Both the position numbers and the translations under genes were made by a program. A model generated the notes under the pieces. The model did no database searches, was not told where the DNA came from, and saw only the letters and a program-made list of their open reading frames with translations. Source: Microbotryum silenes-acaulis (Eukaryota; Basidiomycota; Microbotryomycetes; Microbotryales; Microbotryaceae). Taken from it: a stretch of DNA of 64,000 nucleotides. The stretch is taken from assembly GCA_003665825.1 (NCBI GenBank), contig QPFY01000022.1:124001-188000 (forward strand). The letters run 5' to 3'. Positions 11,241-22,288 of the stretch are shown one piece after another (positions within the stretch are counted from its first letter, which is position 1; every line of letters begins with the position of its first letter).

Positions 11241-11599
11241 GAACATTTAAAAATACTTGCTCCGGTTCAGAGGGCTTTCGAAACTGTCAAGGACTCTCTA
11301 GATTTATTTCAGTGTCGCCGTACCGATTCTGAGAGGACACGTCATCAGTGCCGACTGAGGCGACCGTGGAAGGCGTCCAAGCTCAACGTTCAACTTGCCG
11401 GCGGGCGATCTTCGTCGCGCCTGAAACGAACGTCGGCGAATAAATGCCACGTCCGCACTTTATGATCCAGCTCGTTCTCGAATCTCCGCTACTCTTTGGA
11501 TCACCGCACCGATCTACACCTTTGCGCCTCGCACCGATTCGCCTCGTCTTGTTTGTTTTCGTGCTGTCTGTCTGATCGGGAGAAGGATCCACGCCCATC

Positions 11600-13565
11600 A
11601 TGCTACTACGAAGCTCGTCGTTCGGTCTGTTCGTCGCCGTGCTCGCCACATCGTCCACTTCGTCAACCTTCGCTTCGGCCTCGGCCGCGACCAGCGGGGG
11701 CTTACCGGAGAACGCCGCTTCGCTGCCTGCTGCACAACTTCTCTCCCTCGCCACGTCGGCGTTGACTTCGGGCAAGATGGCGACGGTGTTGCAGGTGTAT
11801 GACCACTTGCTCGAACGCGACCCGAACGACGTCGCGACTTTGTACAAACGCGCGACGGTGCGGTACGCGTTGGGACAATGGTCACGGGCCAAGGAAGGGT
11901 TCTACGATGTGTTGGAGAGGAACGATGCGTTCGATGAAGCGAGGGTCAAGTTGGGGCATGCGATGGCCAAGCTAGGAGAGTACTCGGGCGCGAGGGAACA
12001 GGTGTCCAAGTTGGGCGCTCGTCAGGCTCATGCTCAGGAGGCGGCACAACTGGTGAGTTGGGCAGTGAAATATATGAATCAGATCATCAACGAAGAAAAA
12101 GTGCTTCTGATTCACTAAGTCCTGCACTGCAACAGTTACGGGAAGTGAACCTCGGCTCGTCCGCTCTCGAGCAAGCCAAGAAGGCCTCAAAGGCGCACCA
12201 ATGGACCCAATGTGTCAACTCGGCCACCACTGCACTCCAAGTCTCGCCCAACTCTGAAGAACTGCGTCTTCTGCGCTCACACTGCTACCTCCATTTGAAC
12301 GAGTTCGACTCGAGCGTCGGAGACCTCTCCCGAGCCGCGACGCTGACTTCGGCGCTCCCCGATTGGTTGATGCTGCGCTGGTCGCTCGTCTCGGCCTTCT
12401 TGTTGGATCCTTCGTTGGGAAGTGGCGCGGCGAGGGAATTGAACGGCGAAGGATTGACCGCCGTGAAGAAGTGCTTGAATGCCGATCCCGACTCCAAGGC
12501 GTGTCGCAAGGTGTTCAAGCTGTTGAAGAAGATGGACAGGGAAATCGCGTCAAAGTGGAAGGCGTCAGCCGAGGCGGGGAGATGGCTCGAAGTCACAGTT
12601 GTGCTGAATGGATCACCCGCCAGTCCGGGGTTGATCCAACAAATTAAGGATTTGTTCGAGACCTATGCGCAACCCTTGACACCGGACGAACAGAACGCGC
12701 CTCTACCTTCGACGCCGAACCTCGTCAATCACTCGCCGTTGTACCGACATGCGCTCAGTGATCTCTGTCATGGGTACCTCATGATCTCGCGAACTCAAAA
12801 AGCTCGATCGGCATGCGAGGCTTCTCTTGCGGTCAATCCGGATGACGTGTGGGGTCTTGTTGGGAAGGGAGAGAAGCTGTTAAGCGAGGAGAAGTGGGAC
12901 GAGGCCGTTCAGGCGTTGAGTGCGGCGTTCGAGAAGACCGGTCAGAGCGATCGGGAGGTGCTAGGTAGGCTGCAGAAGGCGCAGAGGTTGGCGAAGCAGT
13001 CCAAGCAAAAGGTCATTTTTGTTTCCATTGATCGGGATTTTGTGCTGAATGAGGAAACTGACGAGGGCTTTATTTCCTTGCTTGTGATAGGACTATTACA
13101 AGATCCTGGGAGTCTCGAGGGACGCCGATGGCAAGACGATCAAGCGGGCTTAGTGAGTTGATTACATCATTGTTGGAATGCGTGGACGGCCTCTGACATG
13201 TGCCACTGTTGTGCGCTTCTTCACAGTCGCAAGGGCACGCTGAAGGCGCACCCGGACAAGGAAGGAGGCTCGGAAGAAAAGATGGCGGCATTGAATGAGG
13301 CTTACGAAGTGCTCTCCAATCCTGGTACGTCCACATGCCATACGCTACAGTCACTTGCTCAACTACCGCCGACCCTGACACAATTCTTTCGACAGAGCTC
13401 CGACAACGCTTCGATAACGGCGATGACCCGAACGACCAACAATCCGGCGGAGGCCACGGCCAACCCTTCTTCCACCAAGGCGGAGGTGGCGGGCATCCGT
13501 TCGAACAGTTCTTCCAGCAGGCCCAGGGAGGGGGCGGCCACCAGCATACGTTCAGGTGGGGCTGA
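11600..13565 (+). CDS. DNAJC3: ER-luminal TPR and J-domain co-chaperone (DNAJC3/P58IPK-like)
   Basis: Five exons: 11600-12052, 12136-13011, 13091-13152, 13227-13324 and 13396-13565. They total 1659 nt and 552 residues, with all junctions in frame. An N-terminal signal peptide (LLRSSSFGLFVAVLATSS) is followed by TPR repeats (VLQVYDHLLERDPNDVATLY, ALQVSPNSEELRLLRSHCY, SLAVNPDDVWGLVGKGEKLL). A C-terminal J domain (DYYKILGV then AHPDKEGGSEEKM) carries the HPD motif needed to stimulate Hsp70 ATPase. The tail is Gly/Gln-rich. This order is that of DNAJC3, which presents unfolded clients to BiP in the ER lumen. No KDEL-type signal is visible; the end is HTFRWG. The start was chosen for the signal peptide. 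Confidence 0.9.
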
Positions 13566-14114
13566 GAGGGACGATGCGGGAGGCGGTGCGGGTATCCCTT
13601 TTTACCGTTTCTTCTGTGTTTCTACCTCTTCCTTTCGGAGATGGTCTGGCGTGGATACATTGCAGGATTCTATTCGTTATACAGATTAGGTGCGCTGCAG
13701 TCGAGCTGAAAACGGGGAAGCGAGAAAACTGTCACGTGATAGGGTCGAGAGGAGCATGACTCGGACTAAGCGAGAGGGATCAGTGCATACGAACCTCGTC
13801 TTTGCGAATCCGAAGCTCGTCTGCACTGAAGCGAGTCTGGTCTGCAGCATGACTAATCGAGAAGATCATCTGAAACACTCCCGCCAGCGCCAAAGTGCGC
13901 GGCCGCCCTGCACCGCCGCCCTCGCGCGCTTTGGGATTTTCGTCTGCACTGCACTGCAGACGAAAGTCGATGTGGAGCTCCAGTTTCGGCCCGGGGGGAC
14001 ACAGGGGGACACTGCGCCGCGGTCGACCTTTCGCTCCCCTCCTTGCGACGTTCTTTTGCTTCCTTACTTCCACATCACATCATCTCAGCACTTCACAGCC
14101 CCCTCATTTCAATC

Positions 14115-16960
14115 ATGCACGGCCTCCTCTACATCGTCGACCGCACCGTGGCCCAACCGTGGCTAGTCGAGTACCGCTCCGTGTCGCTTCTATCCGTGCG
14201 TGCGACCGCGTCGATCAAGCACCTCTCCGCCTCGGTCAAACTGGTCCAAGAATACAAGAATGAGACGAATCACACTCAGGACTGCACCTATGTCTTTCCT
14301 GTACCTGATCGAGGAGCGGTGTGTGCTTTCGAGATGGTCAAGCAGACCGGGACGAGGGTGAAGGGGATCGTCAAGGAGAAACAGGAGGCCAAGAAGGAGT
14401 ACGAGGAAGCTAAAGAGGAGGGCAAGTTGGCCAGCTTACTGATTCAAGAGACCCCTGATAGTAAGTGCAGTTGGAGTCTAATCTCGGTTGTACGAAGTCT
14501 TTGCTGACTTGAGCTCGTGCTTCTGACTTTGGTTATGCAGCTTTCCAAATGCTCGTCGGCAACCTCTTGCCTCAAGAACGAGTCACGATCCAATTCGAAT
14601 ATGTGACCGAGCTCACCGAGGACGAACAGAACGATTCGATCCGCTTCCACCTCCCTATGCACATCGGTCAACGCTACGGCGACACGGACTTGGACTCTTC
14701 CCCTTCGGCCTCTCGAGCTTCGACTTTGGAAACGACTTTTTTCGACTTGACCACTTCGATAGAGGCCCTGTCAGCCATCAGCAAGATCACGAGCCCATCG
14801 CATACCATCTCGACCGAATTGGGACCCGACGCCTCGATCGCCGACCAGGTCCCCGCCCAGCAAGTGCCAAATTTCGCGACCGTGTCCTTCTCTTCCCCTC
14901 GAGCACTCGACAAGGATTTCGTGCTCTCCATCGTCGCCAAGTCTTCCGATAACCCTCGATGTATCGCCGAACGACATCCTTCGAACCCTTCTTCGGCACT
15001 CTCGATCACTCTCGTCCCCAAGTTCAAGGCCCCTGAATTTGAAGAGCAGGAATACCTTTTCCTCGTCGATCGTAGTGGGTCGATGGATGGCGATCGCATT
15101 TCGATGGCCAAGAAGGCGTTGGTCGTCTGGTTGAGAAGCTTGCCGAGTCGCAGGGGGACCGGCTTTAACGTAGTCTCGTTTGGGAGTGATCATGAGGCGT
15201 TGTGGAAGAGTGGGAGTCGGGTCTATGATCAGGTGAGTCGCGTAGTGGTCCGTACTTGAGTCCACCAAAATTTGGTACTGACTGACCTCAACACCACACA
15301 GAGTACCTTGGATCGTGCGACCAAGCTCGTCGACTCGATGGAAGCCGATTTTGGTGGCACAGAGATGAAAGCCGCGCTCGAAGCGACTTTTGCCCTACGT
15401 CGCAAAACCACGCCGACTTCCGTCTTCCTCCTCACTGATGGTGATGCGTGGGACCTTTCGAACGTCTTCGACACCGTTCGTCAAGCCGTTGATTCGGCGG
15501 GTACGAGAACGCCTTTGAGGGTCTTTGTTCTGGGCATCGGTAACTCGGCGTCGACGGCGATGTGCGAAGGTATTGCCAGGATCGGGAAAGGGGCGTGCCA
15601 GTTTGTCGTCGATGGCGAGTCGTTCACGGGCAAGACGGCCAGGCTGCTCAAGGCCGCCAAGTCGAAGCCGTTCAGCAAGATTGAGATCGACTATGGAGCT
15701 CGAGATGAAGTAGAAGCCACGAAGATGGAAGCGGTGGAAGAGGATGATAAGAATTCGGATTTCGAGATGGTCAATCAACCGGAACCCGCTGCGCAGCAAG
15801 GGCAGGAAAAAAAGACGCCAGTCTCACTCTTCGACCCATCCATCGATCCTCTCGAAAGCGCATCCTCTCCGGTTCTCAAGGTCGAGCCCGTCATTTTGGC
15901 ACCTGCTCCTCGAATCCAACAGGCTCCAGGCGTGATCAAGTCGCTCAACTCTGGATCGAGGACGCACGTTTACGCCATCCTTGATGCGAGCGTCACAATT
16001 CCCCATGAGGTCATCCTTCGTGCCCAGTCTTTCGACGACGAGGATTTTGAGCTCAAGATCCCCGTCGTAGTTTCTCCCACCCCTTCTACCTCGATCCACG
16101 TCATCGCAGCCAAGAAGCTCATCCAAGCCTTCGAAGACACCTCGACGACTGAGGACCAACCCCACAAGGACGAACGCCATCTCCAAGCCGAGATCGTACG
16201 TCTCGGAACGACGTACGCGATCACTTCTTCGCACACTTCTTTCATCGCCGTCGACGAGTCCGGATCGTTGGAAGAACGCGCGCAACGACAAGTGGATCGA
16301 TCTTGCAACAGTGTGTCACCGACTTATGGTGCGATCGGAGGTGGAGCCACTTCACGAAGGGGAATGAAGATGCTTGCTGCTTGTGCGCCCCCGCCTCCGG
16401 GTTGTGCAGCTCCGATGGCAGCTTTCTCGGCTCCCGTTGCACCTGGACCGATGATGGCTCTGGCGGCACCGATGACGACGATGATGGCTCAATCGAAGAG
16501 GGCGTCAAAGCTCGAGAAGAGGGTCCTAGTAATCGGCGGTGGACCGGGACCGGGATCGGCTCCGAGGTCCTTCAGTCTACGAGGCGGTGGGATGGCGTGC
16601 GGTGCTCCGGGTGATTGGATGATGGATCGATTAGGGACCCCTTCTACTGCCGAGACCGATTCGGACCGACTCGACAAGATCGCTCGAGCGCAAGCCTTCG
16701 ACGGGTCTTTTGAGAAGCTTGTGCTTCAAGTCCTTGGATTTGCCAAGTTGGACGAGGAGTGGAAGTCTCGAGTTGGAGTGGAGGATGAAGATGTTTTGAT
16801 CGCTTTGCTTGTGTTGGCGTATTGGAAGAAGCATATGGGCGAGTTGAAGGAGGAATGGGAGGCGTTGGCGCTCAAAACGAGGGAGTTCGTTCAGCGCCGA
16901 GTTGGGGTCGGGGAGAGCGAGGTCGATGCGTTGGTCACGAAGGCTGAGACGATCTCGTGA
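14115..16960 (+). CDS. VIT and von Willebrand factor A domain protein (VWA5A-like)
   Basis: Three exons: 14115-14460, 14541-15232 and 15302-16960, totalling 2697 nt and 898 residues in frame. Residues 1 to about 140 form a VIT domain (TYVFPVPDRGAVCAFEM and KEKQEAKKEYEEAKEEGK are classic). A vWA domain follows, with MIDAS motif DRSGSMDGD at about residue 315 and downstream FLLTDGDAWD. The C-terminal third is Pro/Ala-rich then helical (LVLQVLGFAKLDEEWK). This is the layout of the intracellular VWA5A/PARP4-type proteins found in many fungi; the molecular role in fungi is poorly defined. Its last ~510 coding bases and 3' UTR are duplicated at 21509-22130. A MULE derivative lies 90 bp past the stop. 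Confidence 0.88.
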
Positions 16961-17049
16961 AGAGAGTTTGGTAGTAGTTTGTCTCGCTACTTCTCTAATT
17001 GAATATGTGCAATTTCAGTTCTTTTGTAATATTTGTCACCAACAAATTT

Positions 17050-17961
17050 GACAAAAATGCCCTCGGATTCCAGACTTCTGTATTACTTGATATATCAGCT
17101 CACAATCAAAAGGGTAGCTTCTTGTAGTCTTTGTGATCAGCACCGTATAGTCAGAATCTCCAGAGATGCCGTGAGAAGTCAGTTATCGCGGTCGCAGAGT
17201 CAAAGGCCTCATCGATCGTCGACGCGTCGAGGCGCGCGAGTTCGCGAATCGACGTTGGCCTCCTTCCGCATTCTCGCCCCCGGCCCCGACGCCGAAGTCA
17301 CCACCGACTTTCGACAATGGAATATTGTTTCAAGAAGGGGGAAATTCTCTACGAAAAGAAGGAGCTCACGGATGCAGGCTATCGATATGCGCTTTCCAAC
17401 CAGAACCAGCTCGACGCTCGTAAGTCTGACACGCGTCGTTGGCCCGTCGTGTGCAAGACACGAGGTCACGGATGATGAGGACGATAGTGACTCGACTGGC
17501 GAAGAAGAGGGTGCCATTATCATTCCGCCACATTTCCCCACACGTACAGGACGTCCAATCAAGTGCAGGGTTCGGGGTGCGGACGAGAGGGCCAAGCGCG
17601 ACACGATCTGTGGCCTCTGCAAAAGGCCCGGACACAACCGAGTTACATGCGATAGATAGATCGACCATTTGAATCTGAGCATAGGATGTCAAAAGTGTCA
17701 ATATTACCTACAAGTTGAAGGCGTGCTGGTCTGTTTCATATGGTAATTCACTGCGGTCTATACTCATCTCGCTTTCGACTGAGCCTCGCTTCAGTCGCGA
17801 TAGGCCCCTGACTTTGCGAACGTGATAACTGACTTCTCACGGTATCTCTGGAGATTCTGAGTATACGGCGCTGATCACAAAGACTACAAGAAGCTACCCT
17901 CTTGGTTGTGAGCTGATATATCAGGTAATACAGAAGTCTGGAATCCGAGGGCATTTTTGTC
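17050..17961 (+). mobile_element. Non-autonomous MULE derivative, ~0.9 kb, TIRs ~165 bp
   Basis: GACAAAAATGCCCTCGGATT at 17050 is repeated in reverse complement ending at 17961. Similarity extends inward about 165 bp on both sides (17050-17213 and about 17790-17961). A second degenerate terminus (GGGCATTTCTGTCC) follows on the right, to about 17983. The interior keeps a short frame ending CGLCKRPGHNRVTC at about 17609-17659, a CCHC knuckle typical of MULE transposase C-termini. The transposase core is missing. It sits in the 3' flank of the vWA gene: the duplicate copy of that flank at 22100-22150 lacks it. Confidence 0.7.
17430..17659 (+). pseudogene. MULE transposase C-terminal remnant with CCHC zinc knuckle
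   Basis: The frame contains an acidic patch (DDEDDSDSTGEEEGAIIIPP), a basic linker (RTGRPIKCRVRGADERAKRD) and the knuckle CGLCKRPGHNRVTC, followed by a stop at 17659. The pattern CxxCxxxxHxxxxC is exact. All catalytic parts of a transposase are absent. Confidence 0.6.
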
Positions 17962-18350
17962 CTTTTGAGAAGGGCATTTCTGTCCTCTAACATTTATAAA
18001 TATAAGATAGTAACGCATTATTTATTATTACACTTTCTTTCCAACCTTTGGCATTTTCTTTTGTAATAAAACTAATAGCCACAAGGAATCCTCCATTAGC
18101 CAAACCGTTGAAATACATTGCTGCAGAAATTGTTAAAATAAGTCCTTTCGCTATGTTTCGAGGGCATTTTTATGAGGCGCCTTTGGGGACACGAGAATCG
18201 CGCGCAAGGGGGAACAAAAAATCAAAAAATCACACAACACCGCGCGAGACAAAAATAGGTCCTCAACTCCGGGGAGTCCGTCGAGTGGCTGAGAGTTGAC
18301 GACGGCGCTTTACGTCTGCTTCGGTCCCCCTTCAATTCCCATCGCCCGAG
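17962..18350. other. AT-rich spacer
   Basis: Noticeably more AT-rich than its neighbours between about 17990 and 18160, with no supported gene. It may be an old repeat or the promoter region of the small frame at 18351. Confidence 0.4.
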
Positions 18351-18569
18351 ATGGCTACGCTGCCGCCTATTCTCACCCACTTTCAAGACGGCGATCAGCA
18401 TGCCCTAGGAACGGAACTCGGCGACGAACTGCTGGACGAAGAAGCCAAGACAACGCTATTCGAAGAGATCCGAGTTCAAGGTTTCGAATCTAATGCTCTT
18501 GAGATTGAGGAGGCGCGGCGGAAGTATTTGGTGGCTGTTCGATGGTCGGAAGAGAACCTTGCAATGTGA
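18351..18569 (+). CDS. Hypothetical 72-residue acidic protein
   Basis: A single-exon frame from an ATG with purine at -3 to TGA at 18569. It is amphipathic and acidic (TELGDELLDEEAKTTLFEEI), ending RWSEENLAM. No family is recognised. It could be a real small gene or the remnant of a longer one; composition is the only support. Confidence 0.3.
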   Translation: MATLPPILTHFQDGDQHALGTELGDELLDEEAKTTLFEEIRVQGFESNALEIEEARRKYLVAVRWSEENLAM

Positions 18570-20032
18570 CAGCTTTTCAGATCATACCCTATCGCTCGCT
18601 GGCTGGAATTGATGGTCCAAGCTGGGCCTCGTCCGAGTGACAAAGTGACAGCCGCGCAGTGTCGTCGATGCGCCGATCGTCTCTGTCTCGCATAAGAGTC
18701 AAAGTTTGGTACATGTTACATGTTACACTTTATTGTCTATAGTTGCAATCCAAACTCGCTAGTCTACGTAACCCCCGTGTGAAGCCTATTTCTTGAGCCC
18801 TAGCTGAGCGCCACTCAGCCGGCCACGCGCCGAGGGTGCCGCTGGTGTCAAGAGCCCACCCCCATTGCGATCATTCGCATGTACCGGATATGATCGCGAC
18901 GTGGTTGCGTTGCTCGAGGTCAATTGGCTGAGAGCCGGATCGGGCAATGGCGCGGCGGGAGCTGGATGACGAGTGGTCGAGGCGCGACTCGACGACTGCG
19001 AAAGAGTTGAGCTCGATCGCGAGGGATAGACGAGGGGCGAGTTGAGGATGTGGAAAGAGTCGAGCCGGATTCCAAGGGATTTGACCAGTCGTTAACGTAA
19101 GGCTGGCTAAGGCACATTGCCGCGGATCCGGTCCACGAAAGCGAGAGCTGAGAGATCAGCAATGGGACACGGAACAAGGGACGGCAGAACGAAAACATCG
19201 TTTGCATCGTTTGCATCGTTTGCATCGTTTGCATCGCCGGTATTCTTTTCTGGAGCGTTACCATCATGTTCATCATTTCGAGCTGTTGAGCGGGAGTGAG
19301 TGGAGCTTGAGGTTGAGGTTTCTAAGAAGAGTCGGGCGCGAGCCCCACCACGCGCTCGATATGTTGTTATACCGAAAGAGGTGCATCGCCAGCGGTTGCA
19401 GCGCCGAAAGAAGAAGCCGTATCGGAATTCAAGGCCAAGCTGAACAAATCGTCGGTCGAGCCAGATGTTGATCCGTTCATGTTTATTACGAGAGGCGAGG
19501 GGAAGACAGTGGCAGGAGGAAAAGAGGCAAATCCAGGCGGGACTCGAGGCGGTTGCCTGTGTGTCGGGCCGCCGGCCTCAGGGTTAAGCAGCGCTGCAGC
19601 AGTAATAGCAGCAGGCTCAGGGCAGGTAGGTGGGTACAGAAGAGTTGATGGCTACAATGAGATTCAAGAGAGTTTTCTCTGTCCCTTGCATTGAAGGGAA
19701 GTCATGCCATGCTATGAGTCATGACTGACGAGTACGACCTTGCGCCGGCGGGGTTTATTTTTTTTTCTCTTTTTCTCTTGTCTCTCTATTTTATTTTATT
19801 TTCTTGCGCAAATCTCGTGTCCCTCCCGGCGACTCATACATTTTTGTCCTTTTCTCTTTTAATATGTAACGGCAGGAAAGCTCAGTTGTGGGCAAGCACG
19901 GGCCCTGGGGTGCACCCCTTACGAACAGCCCCAACGCTTGTGGGCGAGGTGAAAGGAGACGCAACACCTTGCCTTCGCTCATCTACTTCACACCAGTTTA
20001 CACCCATCTCTCACTCGCTCGCTCCATCACCG
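18570..20032. other. Gene-poor stretch with a 9-bp tandem repeat
   Basis: At about 19197-19240 the unit GCATCGTTT occurs about four times in tandem. Two short overlapping frames near 19310-19600 (for example SEFKAKLNKSSVEPDVDPFM) look protein-like but are closed by stops and have no visible start. A T-rich tract lies near 19750-19800. Nothing else is supported. The last ~100 bases are the leader of the gene at 20033. Confidence 0.35.
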
Positions 20033-20740
20033 ATGCTCTTCCTCGTCTTTTCCTTCCGTTATGCCCTTGCCGTGGGTTTGATATTGCTAAACTCGTTAGC
20101 CAACGCCACTCTTGATGATTCGTGTAGGGGTGAGGCGGACGGGAAAGTGAGTCCATATGTCTTAAATATCGTCCCCGAACCATTTGCGATGCCTTGCCCA
20201 CCGGAATACAGCTTACTGACCCCCTGCCTTATCGAGAGTTGCAGAGGTCCACCGCACCCGACTTATGTGTTGCTCGCTGGAAGGCAACGGCGCTCAATAT
20301 GAGCACTGTTATTGACGACTACTACAGTCATTGCCTGTGTGGCAATACTAAGTGGTTCGAGAACTACTCAAACTGCCTGAATAGGAGTACGTTCGCGCCG
20401 AACGTCCGAGCGGCGGGTGTGGTCCCGAACGCCAGATCCGATTCATACTTCAAAATCCAACGCCATGTGCTGACGACGGGCCATCCTCCTCCTGTGTCTC
20501 AGGGACTACGAACCATCAGTGGATTGGGGAGGACAAACGGCGACGATGCCGCGACTGCGACAAGTCTACACGTGAGTCAGCAGTATGGTTTTTGTACACG
20601 ACTGGCCGGCTGCTCTTGTCCTGGATATACCAGTGCTGACCAATTTTTTTTCTGAACATTGATTACTAGCGGTGAACTGTACTCAGCCAGAAAACGAAGA
20701 TCGCATCAGCAACGTCGTCCCACGAGTTGTCATCGCATAA
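20033..20740 (+). CDS. Small secreted Cys-rich protein, CxC-W-Y-C / RCxxC family, copy 2
   Basis: Four exons: 20033-20146, 20245-20386, 20503-20571 and 20670-20740, totalling 396 nt and 131 residues in frame. Intron phases are 0, 1, 1, as in copy 1 at 9884. The signal peptide ends NSLANA. Mature landmarks are DDSCRGEADGK, DLCVARWK, the signature SHCLCGNTKWFENYSNCLNR, RRRCRDC and VNCTQPEN. Compared with copy 1 the introns are similar and alignable, but the coding part is strongly diverged. The last exon is longer and stops at TAA 20740 instead of an early TGA. That excess of protein change is suggestive of positive selection but was not computed. Confidence 0.75.
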
Positions 20741-21300
20741 ATCCACCAAGCATCTCATCATCGGCATCCTTCTTTCGTCCCCGCTTCGAGCCGCCCATTT
20801 ATTTGTTCGTTTCCCCTCAATCTTGCCTTCATCCAGGTTACGGTCTCCTCGAATTCCCTTCGCCAAGGCCCTTTGTCAGGGTCACTCCGTCAAGTTCCTT
20901 CGTTGCCTCGGTCGCAAGCGCGCGAAGTTTCCTCGTCGTTTGGTCTTGGTCTCTTTCTTTGTTACATGTTCACCTTGATCAGAGTACACACCTAGCAAGT
21001 GCATTGAACGTACTTGCCCATTTCCAGCCCGTTCATTTTCGTTCTTTCCATCTGTCTCCACATTTCGAGAAGCGCGCTTGAGCGCTTGAGGTCGTCTTGA
21101 GACATGACGCCCCTGTCCTCCGAGTTTGCGAGCCTCGACCGGCGTCGAGTTCTTGTCCGACGAGGCGAAAAACATACCCCACCGCGCGACATGATACCGT
21201 ATGAGCGTGATTCGAGAGATGAGAAATACGAGTTACGAACGCGGTACCTGTGTGCATGCCGTTGGAAGTGTCGTGGAAGAGCCCCAGATCGGCGCTGAAC
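20720..21300. repeat. Duplicated 3' flank shared with 10560-11240
   Basis: About 0.6 kb similar to the flank of copy 1, ending near CGGTACCTGTGTGCATGCCG. It abuts the rearranged vWA fragment at 21302. Confidence 0.7.
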
Positions 21301-21301
21301 G

Positions 21302-21508
21302 AACTCCCTCGTTTTGAGCGCCAACGCCTCCCATTCCTCCTTCAACTCGCCCATATGCTTCTTCCAATACGCCAACACAAGCAAAGCGATCAAAACATCT
21401 TCATCCTCCACTCCAACTCGAGACTTCCACTCCTCATCCAACTTGGCAAATCCAAGGACTTGAAGCACAAGCTTCTCAAAAGACCCGTCGAAGGCTTGCG
21501 CTCGAACG
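21302..21508 (-). repeat. Inverted copy of part of the vWA gene 3' coding region
   Basis: Reverse complement of about 16676-16890 of the vWA gene, covering the RAQAFDGSFEKLVLQVLG to ALKTREF coding region. It joins directly to the direct copy at 21509, giving a head-to-head arrangement. Confidence 0.8.
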
Positions 21509-22135
21509 ATCTTCTTTCTCGGCTCCCGTTGCACCTGGACCGATGATGGCTCTGGCGGCACCGATGACGACGATGATGGCTCAATCGAAGAGGGCGTCAA
21601 AGCTCGGGAAGAGGGTCCTAGTAATCGGCGGTGGACCGGGACCGGGATCGGCTCCGAGGTCCTTCAGTCTACGAGGCGGTGGGATGGCGTGCGGTGCTCC
21701 GGGTGATTGGATGATGGATCGATTAGGGACCCCTTCTACTGCCGAGACCGATTCGGACCGACTCGACAAGATCGCTCGAGCGCAAGCCTTCGACGGGTCT
21801 TTTGAGAAGCTTGTGCTTCAAGTCCTTGGATTTGCCAAGTTGGATGAGGAGTGGAAGTCTCGAGTTGGAGTGGAGGATGAAGATGTTTTGATCGCTTTGC
21901 TTGTGTTGGCGTATTGGAAGAAGCATATGGGCGAGTTGAAGGAGGAATGGGAGGCGTTGGCGCTCAAAACGAGGGAGTTCGTTCAGCGCCGAGTTGGGGT
22001 CGGGGAGAGCGAGGTTGATGCGTTGATCACGAAGGCTGAGACGATCTCGTGAAGAGAGTTTGGTAGTAGTTTGTCTCGCTACTTCTCTTATTGAATATGT
22101 GCAATTTCAGTTCTTTTGTAATATTTGTCACGAAC
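21509..22135 (+). pseudogene. Truncated direct copy of the vWA gene 3' end
   Basis: Nearly identical to 16425-17035, including the stop at 22052 and about 80 bp of 3' UTR. Only a handful of substitutions are visible (for example LGKR for LEKR and ALITKAE for ALVTKAE). There is no VIT or vWA domain and no promoter, so it is a pseudogene fragment. The similarity ends where the MULE derivative was inserted in the parent copy. Confidence 0.8.
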
Positions 22136-22288
22136 GAATTTTCTCTCCCCCGCTAGCTGCTACAGTGTCTATCGAGATGCCACTAAACAGAGCCATACAT
22201 GATTGAATTCACATTGAACAAGACACGACTGCGGAAATTCAAGTGTGATGGAGGTTTGGACGTCATATGGAGCGTCTCTAGAGCGTTT

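Noticed and set aside
18920..19276. Minus-strand frame with QTM repeats
   Set aside because: The repeat peptide is produced by the 9-bp GCATCGTTT tandem repeat. The rest lacks any recognisable domain.
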